NCBI RefSeq assembly: GCF_049116555.1
Contig: NZ_JAGDYT010000025.1
Span: forward strand, 333,731-397,730
Direction of reading: 5' to 3'
DNA length: 64,000 nucleotides
Source: Maricaulis maris_C
GTDB lineage: Bacteria > Pseudomonadota > Alphaproteobacteria > Caulobacterales > Maricaulaceae
The notes under the pieces were generated by a model. The model had not been told where the DNA came from. It ran no database searches and saw nothing but the letters and a program-made list of their open reading frames with translations. A program made the position numbers and the translations under genes. Below, one piece after another: positions 25,432 through 34,900 of this stretch (positions are counted from its first letter, which is position 1; the number at the start of each line of letters is the position of its first letter).

Positions 25432-25944
25432 ATGCGAGCAATTCGACCCGCCTACATTCAGAGCAAGATGTTTGGCCTTCGCCGGATAGGCTCAGTGTAC
25501 TTAGTTTTTTGGGTGTTCTTAGTCGCGTTCGATTTGATCGTGAAATCCCAAATCGAACGCCTGCTTGTTGATGTTGGCACGTCGGTGCCGCTGGTGCCCG
25601 GGTTCAACCTAACGCTCGGCCACAACAGGGGCGTTAGTTTTGGGATATTGGATAGCGATCATTGGATCGCGCCCTATCTTCTCTCGAGTGTGGCTGTCGG
25701 TCTCGTCGTTGCTGTCTTGATTTGGACCGCACAGCAGAAATCGAAACCTGTTAATGCCGCCGGTATTTTGTTTGCGTCAGGTGGGTTGGCCAATGCTATC
25801 GATCGGCTCGGCGACGGAGCTGTGACAGACTTCCTTGATTTTGGATGGCAAGCGTTGCGCTGGCCCACCTTCAATCTGGCCGACGTCTTCGTTTTCATAG
25901 GGGCGGCATTGTTACTTCTCGGATGGAAGCGGCTCAAAGTTTAA
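25432..25944 (+). CDS. lspA: Prolipoprotein signal peptidase (LspA)
   Basis: 170 aa, four membrane spans. The two catalytic aspartates are in GGLANAIDRLGDGAVTDFLD and FNLADVFVFIG, with NRGVSFGIL earlier, all LspA hallmarks. It cleaves the signal peptide of lipoproteins. This is an accessory copy: it sits behind the czc genes, as in other heavy-metal clusters (PbrC-like), where it may help process the CzcB and other lipoproteins. Confidence 0.9.
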   Translation: MRAIRPAYIQSKMFGLRRIGSVYLVFWVFLVAFDLIVKSQIERLLVDVGTSVPLVPGFNLTLGHNRGVSFGILDSDHWIAPYLLSSVAVGLVVAVLIWTAQQKSKPVNAAGILFASGGLANAIDRLGDGAVTDFLDFGWQALRWPTFNLADVFVFIGAALLLLGWKRLKV

Positions 25945-25963
25945 GGTGCCGGGGATACGTTGA

Positions 25964-26410
25964 TCACTTTTTTCCTATCCGTGCCGGGCTGTGATCTGAC
26001 AAGCATTTCGTATGATCGAACAGGCTGGTGACGATCTCGCAACTGCCAACCTTGCCGCCTGCACATCCCTCGATCATACGTTTGAGCTCATGCTCAAGAA
26101 CGCGTAGCTGCCCGATGCGTTTTTGCGTCTCGACAAGATGATGACGAGCCAGCTCGTCAGCCCTTGTGCAATCTGTACCAGGGTTCTCCTGCAGGTCGAT
26201 CAAGTCACGTATCGCCTCGACGGTAAAACCAAGGTCGCGGGCATGCCGGATAAATCCAAGCAGATCCACTGACGCTTGATCGTAGACCCGGCGGCCGCTT
26301 TCTACCCGCCTCGGTTCTGGCATCAAACCAACGCTCTCGTAATAGCGGATCGTCGTCACTTTGACGCCGGAGGATTTTGCCGCTTTGCCGATACTGAATT
26401 CTTTTGTCAT
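25964..26410 (-). CDS. MerR-family regulator of divalent metal response
   Basis: 148 aa from the ATG at 26410 (MTKEFSIGKAAKSSGVKVTT). MerR HTH is followed by the dimer helix. Cysteines are at 81, 116, 124 and 136 (GTDCTRADE, EGCAGGKVGSCEIV). Cys near position 79-81 plus the C-x7-C loop is the layout of ZntR/CadR/PbrR-type sensors of divalent metals. It is divergent from a transporter gene with a typical MerR operator between them. The exact metal is not decided by sequence. Confidence 0.9.
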   Translation of the reverse strand: MTKEFSIGKAAKSSGVKVTTIRYYESVGLMPEPRRVESGRRVYDQASVDLLGFIRHARDLGFTVEAIRDLIDLQENPGTDCTRADELARHHLVETQKRIGQLRVLEHELKRMIEGCAGGKVGSCEIVTSLFDHTKCLSDHSPARIGKK

Positions 26411-26417
26411 TTTCTTC

Positions 26418-26448
26418 TTGCTTCTACAGTCACTGTAGAAATTAGACT
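26418..26448 (+). promoter_or_regulatory. MerR-type promoter and operator of the transporter gene
   Basis: TTGCTT (26418-26423), a 19-base spacer and TAGACT (26443-26448) form the long-spacer promoter typical of MerR targets. Within it TTCTACAGTCACTGTAGAA (26422-26440) is a perfect palindrome. The regulator would bind here and untwist the DNA when metal is bound. It also shows that the ATG at 26451 is too close to the -10 to be used. Confidence 0.9.
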
Positions 26449-26474
26449 CCATGTCAAAGGTAGGAGTCAAGAAA

Positions 26475-27113
26475 ATGAGTTGTTGCTCAAACGACAAAAA
26501 ATTCGACGGCACATCAGTTGCGTATCGTCGCGCCCTATGGGCTGTCATTCTCATCAATCTGGTGATGTTCGCCGTCGAGATCACAGCCGGGTTCGCCTCC
26601 GGCTCTCAAGCCCTTAAAGCCGACGCCCTCGACTTCGCCGGTGACACCATGACCTACACCATCAGCCTGCTGGTAATCGGTTCGAGCCTGGCGTTACGTG
26701 CTCGGGCCGCGCTCTTTAAAGGCGGCCTGCTAATCGTGATCGCGGTCTCGGTGCTCGGTATGACGCTGATGCGCGCCCTGTCCGGCGAACCGCCCGTCGC
26801 GGAAACCATGGGCATCGTTGGCTTCGCAGCACTCCTTGCTAACGCGGCCAGCGTCCTCATCCTCCTCAAATGGAGAGACGGTGATGCAAATGTGCGCTCG
26901 GTTTGGCTGTGCTCCCGCAATGACGCCATCGGCAATGTCGGCGTGATGATCGCCGGTGGGCTTGTAGCCCTAACCGGATCGGCTTGGCCCGATCTTGTTC
27001 TGGCCTTCGCATTGGCCGCGCTCTTCACACGCTCTGCATGGTTGATCTGCAGTCAGGCGCTTGCCGAGCTGCGTAGCCACAACCACCCCATCGCTGAAGC
27101 CGGAGACGCCTAA
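26475..27113 (+). CDS. Cation transporter of the CDF type, shortened
   Basis: 212 aa from the ATG at 26475 (MSCCSNDKKF), with AGGAG 8 bases upstream and the promoter just before. N-terminal CC pair, then membrane spans with LKADALDFAGDTMTYTISLL (HxxxD-like motif replaced by KADALD) and SVWLCSRNDAIGNVGVMIAG, giving the D-x3-D/N-x3-D pattern of cation diffusion facilitators. The long C-terminal cytoplasmic domain is missing. It is controlled by the divergent MerR regulator and probably exports a divalent ion. Confidence 0.8.
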   Translation: MSCCSNDKKFDGTSVAYRRALWAVILINLVMFAVEITAGFASGSQALKADALDFAGDTMTYTISLLVIGSSLALRARAALFKGGLLIVIAVSVLGMTLMRALSGEPPVAETMGIVGFAALLANAASVLILLKWRDGDANVRSVWLCSRNDAIGNVGVMIAGGLVALTGSAWPDLVLAFALAALFTRSAWLICSQALAELRSHNHPIAEAGDA

Positions 27114-27668
27114 ATGTCGCCCTTACTTACGATCGTCGTGGGGTATGTCCTCATCAACGCCGTGCTCGCCGTCCCGTTCACGCTGCAAGCCCGCGCAGAT
27201 TTCCAGCGCCAAGGGAAATGGTCTCGACCAACGGCGGTCTTCTCGGGGGTCATCATGCATGGGCATTTCCTCGCAACGCTCGGGCTCGCGTGGCTAGACC
27301 GTGGTAGCTTGTTCGCACCGAACCTGATCTCGCTTGCATTGGGTGGCGCACTCTTTCTTGGCGGCGCATTTGTTATCTTTCTCGGACGCTACGCCTATGG
27401 TTCGCAGGAGCGCGTTTATGGTCTCCTCGAAGATGAGCTGATCCAACACGGGATCTATCAACGCACCCGCAATCCTCAGTATGTGGGTTATGGAGCCATG
27501 TTCGTCGGCAGTGCGGCGGCCGCCGGATCAACATTCGCGCTTCTGTCGGCAATCTCGTTCTTGGTGATAATCCATGTGTTCATCACCTGGGTCGAAGAAC
27601 CGCACATGAAACGAACCTTCGGGGAGCTGTTTGAGTGTTATGCTGGAACTGTGCGGAGATATTGGTAG
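27114..27668 (+). CDS. Isoprenylcysteine-type methyltransferase family membrane protein
   Basis: 184 aa, 4-5 membrane spans. The C-terminal half has GIYQRTRNPQYVGYGAMFVG and EEPHMKRTFGELFECYAGTV, the SAM-binding signature of the ICMT/PEMT family. It begins at the base after the transporter stop, so it is in the same MerR-controlled operon. Such genes often lie in metal clusters; the substrate is unknown. Confidence 0.82.
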   Translation: MSPLLTIVVGYVLINAVLAVPFTLQARADFQRQGKWSRPTAVFSGVIMHGHFLATLGLAWLDRGSLFAPNLISLALGGALFLGGAFVIFLGRYAYGSQERVYGLLEDELIQHGIYQRTRNPQYVGYGAMFVGSAAAAGSTFALLSAISFLVIIHVFITWVEEPHMKRTFGELFECYAGTVRRYW

Positions 27669-28107
27669 TTCAACGCGTACCACTGGGATGTGCCGCAGGA
27701 TGCAGATTAACCCAGTTTGGTTTGTCGACGGAGTAGGTCGTTTACAGACGAGCTAGCTCAGTGCGGTCAATGACGACTGCAGCGACAGGACCAAAGCGCA
27801 ATCGGGCTCGCCCGTTCGCTCGCACTGGCCCGTGATTTTTCTCAGAAGTGCAGCGAGCTGTTTCAGGGCCTCAAACTATTGATGGATGTGCGATTGGTAG
27901 CTTTATGTAGCCTCTGCGATTCGCTGGAACGAGTATGGCTGGCAATCTGGTAGTTCGAGAAGCTCTCATGCTTCTGCGTGTGCGCAGCGTGAGGCTCCAT
28001 CAGATGACGATGGGTTTGAGTCGGCACGTCTGAATACGTCGTCTTTGCCAGAGCGTAATCCGTTCCGGTCTTTGAGCGTTTCGCCTTAGCTTAACCGCCT
28101 AGCCGCT
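27669..28107. other. Non-coding or decayed stretch
   Basis: No gene is supported: stops are frequent in all frames and no motif is recognised. It leads into the IS6 transposase remnant and is probably debris from past insertions. Confidence 0.45.
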
Positions 28108-28424
28108 GTGGGTGATCCAGAAAGCTCTCGCCGCCCGGAAACGAGGAGGTTGATCAACAATCGACCGAAAATTCATATCAGCCGCTCCGGTTGGGCAGGA
28201 AATGCATGCCTCGCTTTCGGTCAATGCAAAGCCTTCAGAAATTTGCCGCGGTCCAAGCCTCAGTTCGCAACCACTTCAATCTCGAGCGCCACCTCTATTC
28301 ACGGCCTGACTTTGAGAATACCCGCGCCACCGCGCTGGACGACAAGCGTCAAATCGCGGCCCGCACTAGGCCCAAGTTATGGAATTCGAGGTCAGCCCGT
28401 TTTTGTCGTTCAGCATCGTGTTAA
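28108..28424 (+). pseudogene. IS6-family transposase, C-terminal remnant
   Basis: The reading frame GDPESSRRPETRRLINNR resembles the IS6 stretch 'GNPERQETGRRLNNR'. A frameshift near 28160 moves to ENSYQPLRLGRKCMPRFRSM, matching the conserved ENSHQPLRRRERAMLRFR. QSLQKFAAVQASVRNHFNLE and RHLYSRPDFENTRATALDDK then follow the family C-terminus. The N-terminus with the catalytic DDE residues is gone and no inverted repeat ends were found. It lies between the czc and cus blocks, suggesting they were joined by insertion-sequence activity. Confidence 0.8.
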
Positions 28425-28483
28425 GGCACAACCCTGTGACACTTTGCGTGAGGGAAATCCTCATCTGGATCGTATAGGGTGTC

Positions 28484-28885
28484 GTGATTGGAACCAAGAG
28501 GAAGTTCCCGATTTTGACTTGGCGGTATTTCAGCCTGATCCTGTTTTTGCTCGGTGCGCTTGCGCTGGGTGGGACGGACTATGGGCCTGATGCGCGTGCC
28601 GATGTCATGCAGACGGCTGACATGGTCGCGATGACCGATCATGATTGCTGCCCGGACGTCACGGATATGGTGGAGTCAGACGGGGCGCAGCAGGCACAGC
28701 CCTGTGACGACATGGATGGATGTTCCGCAAATAAGTGCAGTCTGGCCTCCTCCTTTTCGACCCTGATCCCGAGTGGCCCGGCCTCTCGTCTGGCATCGGG
28801 CCTCGTCGAGCGCACCGCTCGCCAGGTCATGCTAAGGCCGGTTTCCAATACGCCTGACAATCTGGACCGTCCTCCACGCGCTTGA
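28484..28885 (+). CDS. Small secreted cysteine-rich protein, probable metal-binding
   Basis: 133 aa from a GTG. A signal or anchor helix (ILTWRYFSLILFLLGALALG) is followed by HDCCPD, QPCDDMDGC and NKC, five cysteines within about 31 residues (55, 56, 74, 80, 85). This suggests copper or other metal binding in the periplasm. It leads the cusCBA genes as the His/Cys protein at 19152 leads czcCBA. No named family recognised. Confidence 0.65.
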   Translation: MIGTKRKFPILTWRYFSLILFLLGALALGGTDYGPDARADVMQTADMVAMTDHDCCPDVTDMVESDGAQQAQPCDDMDGCSANKCSLASSFSTLIPSGPASRLASGLVERTARQVMLRPVSNTPDNLDRPPRA

Positions 28886-28946
28886 CGAAGCCGAGCCTTG
28901 TTGATGGGCTCTTTGTCACTTCGTTCTGCCCGCATCGGAGACCTCA

Positions 28947-30197
28947 ATGTCCCTGCCTGCCCATGCCGTTCTTGCGGCCGCGCTCCAGCTTTCGGCTGCA
29001 ACCGCGCAACCTGTTTCTGAACTGCCTCCGCTCAGCCTGCCGGAGGCTGTCCTGATCGCCGGACAAGCCGAAGACCCGGCCATCGCAAGCTTGCAGTCGC
29101 GGGCGGGCGCACTCGATCATGCCGGCGAAGCGGCGTTGGCCCTGCCAGATCCGATGATGCGGGTCGGTCTCGCCAATCTTCCCTTGAACGATCTTGATCC
29201 CAATCGCGAAGCCATGACGCAGTGGCAGGTCGGCGTGCGGCAGGTCATTCCCAGCGGGACGAGCCGTCATCTCCAGCGTGAGCGTCAACGGGCGCAGGCT
29301 GAAGGCTTCCGTGCCCTGGGCGGGCTGGAAGAACGCATGATCACGCGCTCGGTACGACTGGCATGGCTGGAGGCTTTTTACTGGGAGCGGGCGAGTGAGT
29401 TGACGCGGGCGCGGCGCGAGGAAGTCCGGCAACTCAGCGAAGTGGCGACAGCCCTGTTTGCCAGCGGACGCGGCAATTCGCATGACGTGATCCGGGTGGA
29501 TCTGGAAACCGCTCTGCTGGATGCGCGTCTGATCGAGATCGATCGGCAGATCGGGACGGCCAGGGCTCAGTTGGCACGCCATGTCGGATCCGATGCGGCG
29601 AGGCGGGACATGCTGCCGCGATTGCCGGTTCTTCCGGCCTTGCCGGAAGCCAATGAAGCCGTGAATGCTCTTGGCCGTCACCCGTCCATTATTTCCCGGA
29701 ATGCCCGGATCGAGGCCAGCGAACGCGATATTGATCTGGCGCTCGATGCATACAATCCGACCTGGAGCGTTGATGCGGGCTATGGCGTGCGAGACAGCCG
29801 GTCGGACGTCGCCAGTATTGGCGTGAGCGTGCAAATGCCGATCTTCAGCCAGCGCCGCCAGGACGAGAGCGTTGCGGGTGCCCGGCAGATTCGCTCGGCA
29901 GAGGAGCTGGACCGGCAGGCGCTTCTGCTCGACCTGCGCCGCCAGCTCGATGAGGACTGGGTGCGTTTTGAGCGTCTGAACCAGACCGCCGCTGCCTATG
30001 AAACCGGGGTTCTGGAACGCGCGCGTGAGACAGCAGCAGCCGTTCTAGCCGCGTATGAGAACGAGCAAGCGGACTTTGCCGAACTGGTTCGCTCGGAACT
30101 GGCCCTGCTTGATATTGAACTGACCCTGATCCGGACACGCGTTGACGCCTTGCAGGCGCAAAGCCGGATCCTGTTCCTCACCGGAGATGTCCAATGA
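28947..30197 (+). CDS. cusC: CusC-like outer-membrane efflux channel (TolC family)
   Basis: 416 aa. Short signal peptide (AALQLSAATAQP), then LSLPEAVLIAGQAEDPAIAS, ALPDPMMRVGLANLPLND, WQVGVRQVIPSGTSRHLQRE and long helices of the OEP fold. It starts with a GGAGA site and overlaps cusB by 4 bases. It would form the outer-membrane part of the Cu/Ag pump. Confidence 0.88.
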   Translation: MSLPAHAVLAAALQLSAATAQPVSELPPLSLPEAVLIAGQAEDPAIASLQSRAGALDHAGEAALALPDPMMRVGLANLPLNDLDPNREAMTQWQVGVRQVIPSGTSRHLQRERQRAQAEGFRALGGLEERMITRSVRLAWLEAFYWERASELTRARREEVRQLSEVATALFASGRGNSHDVIRVDLETALLDARLIEIDRQIGTARAQLARHVGSDAARRDMLPRLPVLPALPEANEAVNALGRHPSIISRNARIEASERDIDLALDAYNPTWSVDAGYGVRDSRSDVASIGVSVQMPIFSQRRQDESVAGARQIRSAEELDRQALLLDLRRQLDEDWVRFERLNQTAAAYETGVLERARETAAAVLAAYENEQADFAELVRSELALLDIELTLIRTRVDALQAQSRILFLTGDVQ

Positions 30198-31918
30198 CCC
30201 CGCGCACATTTATTCTCGGTGCTGGCACGCTGATCGCCGGTATTGCCATCGGGGCCTTCGGCATGAGCCTCGTCGGTAGCGGTTCCACGCCGACCGCGGA
30301 TGATCCTGAAATCCTTTATTGGGTGGCACCGATGGACCCGAATTTCCGTCGGGACGAACCGGGCAGGTCTCCCATGGGGATGGATCTGATCCCCGTCTAT
30401 GCAGGTGATGAACCCACGGACAGCACCACCATCACCATCTCCTCGGCCGTTGAGAACAATATCGGCGTGCGCACGGCACTGGCGACACGGGACCGGTTTG
30501 CCGAGGATCTCGACACGGTTGGTTATGTCCGTCCGGTCGATGATCTGACTTCGGTCGTGGATGTCCGGGCGCAGGGCTGGATCGAGGACCTGCGGGTCGC
30601 CGCTGTTGGCGATGTCGTGGAAGGCGGAGATCTGCTCTTCCGCATGTACTCACCGGAGATCGTGACAGCGCAAAGCGAGTTCCTGCAGGCGGTCAATGTC
30701 GCCAGGCCCGGTCTGATCTCGGCTGCCCGTTCACGCTTGCAGGCGCTGGGAGTAAACGAGGCTCAGATCGACGCCATCGCGCGCCGTGGCACCCCGCAGA
30801 GACTCGTCAATGTTTATGCACCACGAACCGGTGTCGTCCTGGAAATGAATGTCCGCGAGGGCGCCCATGCCCATCCCAGCATGGTCGTGATGACGATCGC
30901 CGATTTGCGCGAGGTCTGGGTTATCGCGGACCTGTTTGAAGACGCGGCGTCGGCGATCGAGCCCGGGCAAGACGTCCACATGCAGACCCGGGCCCAGCCG
31001 GGCCGAATGTGGCATGGGCGGGTGGAGTACCTCTATCCCACAGTAGACCCGCGCAGCCGCTCGATCCCGGTGCGCATGCGGTTCAGCAATGGTGACGGGG
31101 CGTTGCGCCCGGAAGCTTATGTGAATGTCCGTATTGAGGTGTCACCGCGAGAGAATGTCCTGTCGGTTCCTGCCGAAGCCGTGATCCGGACCGGGCAGTC
31201 GGAACGGGTGGTTCTGGCTCTGGGTGACGGTCGGTACCGGTTGGCCCAGGTGAGAAGCGGAGCCGAAGCAGGTGGTCGGGTCGAAATCCTGTCCGGCCTT
31301 TCCGAAGGTGAACGCGTGGTCGTGTCCAGCCAGTTCCTAATCGACTCTGAAGCCAGCCTTCAGGGCGTTGCGCTCCGCATGGCCGGTGCCGAGGAGCCCG
31401 CTGCGCTGCCGGAGGCGGTCGAAGGCACGGGCACAGTCGATGGTGTCATGGCGTCCCACGGCATGATCGATCTAACCCATGATCCCATCCCCGCGCTCGA
31501 CTGGCCGGTGATGAGCATGTCCTTCTTCACGCTCGAGGGTGTGTCACTGGAGGGACTGTCCGAAGGGGATGCGGTGAACTTCACCTTGCGCCAGAACGAT
31601 GACGGCCAATGGCGCATTGCCTCGATCTCCGGACCGGACGCGTCTCTCGACGGAACCGGTGAGACGGTGGTCGAGGGACATGGCCGCGTTGTCACGCTGA
31701 TGGGCGATCTCGGCATGGTCGAGATCGACCATGAGCGGATCGAAGCGATCGACATGCCGGCCATGAGCATGGTCTACGAGCTCACCGAAGGCGTCACGCT
31801 GGACGGGCTCGCCGAGGGCGACCACGTCCGCTTCACCATTGATGAGGCCGGCCCCGGTCAATGGCAGCTCACCGGTATTTCGGTGATGACTATGGGTGAT
31901 GCGGGAGGCGAGGAATGA
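30194..31918 (+). CDS. cusB: CusB-like adaptor with N-terminal metal domain and two CusF-like domains
   Basis: 574 aa, longer than E. coli CusB (about 407). After an N-terminal anchor, residues about 40-75 hold a heavy-metal-binding domain (WVAPMDPNFRRDEPGRSPMG, MDLIPVY). The membrane fusion part follows (VVDVRAQGWIEDLRVAAVGD and VVVSSQFLIDSEASLQGV). From about residue 412 two CusF-like beta-barrels are fused in tandem: HDPIPALDWPVMSMSF and HERIEAIDMPAMSMVYEL, each with the W/M and MSM copper-binding residues. CusF normally is a separate periplasmic chaperone passing Cu(I)/Ag(I) to CusB. Here delivery may be within one chain. The second copy lacks the tryptophan. Confidence 0.92.
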   Translation: MTPRTFILGAGTLIAGIAIGAFGMSLVGSGSTPTADDPEILYWVAPMDPNFRRDEPGRSPMGMDLIPVYAGDEPTDSTTITISSAVENNIGVRTALATRDRFAEDLDTVGYVRPVDDLTSVVDVRAQGWIEDLRVAAVGDVVEGGDLLFRMYSPEIVTAQSEFLQAVNVARPGLISAARSRLQALGVNEAQIDAIARRGTPQRLVNVYAPRTGVVLEMNVREGAHAHPSMVVMTIADLREVWVIADLFEDAASAIEPGQDVHMQTRAQPGRMWHGRVEYLYPTVDPRSRSIPVRMRFSNGDGALRPEAYVNVRIEVSPRENVLSVPAEAVIRTGQSERVVLALGDGRYRLAQVRSGAEAGGRVEILSGLSEGERVVVSSQFLIDSEASLQGVALRMAGAEEPAALPEAVEGTGTVDGVMASHGMIDLTHDPIPALDWPVMSMSFFTLEGVSLEGLSEGDAVNFTLRQNDDGQWRIASISGPDASLDGTGETVVEGHGRVVTLMGDLGMVEIDHERIEAIDMPAMSMVYELTEGVTLDGLAEGDHVRFTIDEAGPGQWQLTGISVMTMGDAGGEE

Positions 31919-34900
31919 TCAACGCGATTATCCGCTGGTCGATCGGCAATCGTCTGATCGTCCTCATCCTGGCCACCCTGCTGGCGGGGAGCGGCGTGTA
32001 CTCGCTCGTCCGCACGCCGATGGACGCCATTCCCGATCTGTCTGATGTGCAGGTCATCATCAAGACGACCTATCCCGGCCAGGCCCCACAGGTCGTCGAG
32101 GACCAGGTCACCTATCCGCTGACCACGGCCATGCTGGCGGTTCCGGGCGCCGTCACGGTCCGTGGCTATTCCTTTTTCAATGACAGCTATGTCTACGTCA
32201 TTTTCGAGGACGGCACTGACCTGTATTGGGCCCGCTCGCGGGTGTTGGAATACCTGTCCCAGGTCGCCCCGACCTTGCCGGACGCCGCTCGCCCGGCGCT
32301 TGGGCCGGATGCGACCGGTGTGGGCTGGATCTATCAATACGCGCTCGTCGACCGGACCGGGCAACATGACCTCGCCGAACTGCGCTCTCTCCAGGACTGG
32401 TTCCTCAAATACGAGCTCCAGACCATTGAAGGTGTGTCCGAGGTGGCCACGATTGGCGGCATGGTGCGGCAGTACCAGGTGACTGCCGATCCGGACCGGT
32501 TGCGGGCCCAGGGCATTCCGCTCTCAGCGGTCCGGACCGCTATCGAGCGCGGCAATCAGGAAAGTGGCGGCCGAGTCATCGAGATGGCGGAAGCCGAATA
32601 CATGGTCCGGGCCTCCGGCTATATCGAGAGCGTCGAGGATCTGCAGGCGATCCCGGTCACTGTCACGGAAACCGGGACCCCCATCCTGCTTTCGGACGTC
32701 GCCGACATTACAATCGGACCGGAATTGCGTCGCGGCATTGGGGAACTCAATGGCGAAGGCGAGGCCGTCGGTGGTGTGGTTGTCATGCGGTTTGGCGAGA
32801 ATGCCCGGGCGACGATTCAGCGCGTTGAGGACCGGCTGGAAGAACTCGGTTCGTCACTCCCTGACGGCGTGGAGATTGTCACCACCTACAACCGGGCCAG
32901 CTTGATCGAACGGGCGGTTTCATCTCTGCGGGAAAAGTTGATCGAGGAGTTTTTGGTGGTCGCGTTGATCTGCGCGCTCTTCCTGTTCCACTTCCGCTCC
33001 TCCCTGGTGATCGTGCTGAGCCTGCCGCTTGGAATTCTGACCGCTGTCATCGTGATGAATGCCCAAGGCATCAACGCCAACATCATGTCTCTCGGCGGAA
33101 TTGCCATCGCCATTGGCGCCATGGTGGATGCTGCGATCGTCATGATCGAGAACATGCACAAGCATGCCGAACGTGAGCCGATTACGCGGGAAAACCGCTG
33201 GGAGATTGTCACCAAAGCTTCGGTTGAGGTCGGCCCGGCGTTGTTCTTCTCACTCCTGATCGTCACATTCAGCTTTGTGCCGATCTTTGCCCTCGAGGCT
33301 CAGGAAGGGCGTCTTTTCCATCCGTTGGCTTTCACCAAGACCTACGCGATGGCCGCCGCGGCTGGTCTGGCGATCACATTGGTCCCGGTCCTGATGGGGT
33401 ATCTTGTGCGTGGCCGGATCACGCCGGAGCACAAAAACCCGGTCAATCGTCTGCTGATCGCCGGCTACCGGCCCTTTATCGGCTTAGCGATCCGCCGTCC
33501 GGTCGTGGTCCTGCTGGCCGCGGGTCTGGTATTGGCAAGCGCTACGATACCGCTTTCGCGTATGGGTAGCGAATTCATGCCAGATCTGGATGAGGGCGAT
33601 ATTCTCTACATGCCAAGCGCGTTTCCAGGCGTGTCGGCCGGCAAGGTCACCGAGCTTCTGCAGCAGACCAATCGGCTCATCATGACCGTCCCGGAAGTCC
33701 TCACGGTTCATGGCAAGGCGGGGCGGGCCGAAACCGCGACCGACCCGGCCCCCCTGACCATGATCGAGACCACGATCCAGCTACGTCCGCGAGAGGAATG
33801 GCGGCCGGGCATCACGATCGATGACATTCGCTCCGAACTGGATGCGGTGGTCGATGTGCCCAGTCTGACCAACGCGTGGATCATGCCAATCCGGGGGCGG
33901 ATCGACATGTTGGCCACGGGGATCAAGACCCCGGTCGGGATCAAGATAGCCGGTCCGGACCTGGAGGTGATCGCGGAAATCGGGGAAGAGGTCGAAGCCG
34001 TTATCCGGACCTTGGACGGCACCGCATCGGTCTATGCTGAACGGGTAACCGGGGGGCGGTTCGTTGATATTGACATGAATCGGCTTGAGGCGGCCCGCTT
34101 CGGCCTCAATGTGGCGGACGTGCATGACGTGGTTCGAACGGCGATCGGTGGCATGTCAGTCAGCGAAAGCGTCGAGGGCCGTGAGCGCTATCCCATCAAT
34201 CTGCGCTACCCGCGCGACTACCGCAATTCCGTGGACGCGCTTCGGGACCTGCCGATCATAACGCCGACCGGCGCGGAAATTCCGCTGGGGCGCGTCGCCG
34301 ACATCTCCATCGCCGACGGACCGGGTGTGATCCGCAGTGAGAATGCCCGTACCAATGGCTGGGTCTATGTCGATATCAATGACGTGGATATCGGCAGTTA
34401 TGTGGAGGAGGCCCAGCAGGCTCTGGCCGAGCATGTTGACCTGCCGCCGGGCTATTCGATCAGCTGGTCCGGTCAGTACGAATACATGGAAAGGGCCAAA
34501 GCCAAGCTGGCTGTGGTCGTTCCTGTCACCCTGGTGATCATCTTGCTGCTGCTCTTTTTAAACTTCCGCAGGCTGACCCCGGTCTTGATGATCATGGGCA
34601 CGTTGCCTCTGGCTCTTGTTGGTGGTGTCTGGCTGCTCGACCTGCTCGGGTATAATCTCTCGGTAGCTGTCGGTGTGGGCTTTATCGCCCTGGCAGGCGT
34701 GGCCGTAGAGATCGGCGTCTTGATGATCGTCTATCTGGAACAGGCGCTCGCCCGCCATCAGGGTCTTGCCGATGAGGCCGGCCGATCGCTGAACCGGTCC
34801 GATCTGCAAGAGGCCGTGATCGAGGGAGCGCTGTTGCGGGTGCGGCCCATCATGATGACCGTGATCGCAACCATCGCTGGCTTGCTGCCGATCATGTTTG

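Noticed and set aside
28183..28207. Partial resemblance to the 25-bp repeat of 8703-8727
   Set aside because: About 18 of 25 bases agree by eye, but the stretch codes the IS6 transposase, so the likeness is probably chance.
28108..28590. 160 aa plus-strand ORF taken as a gene
   Set aside because: Only its first part reads as IS6 transposase before a frameshift moves the match to another frame. The rest is out of frame.
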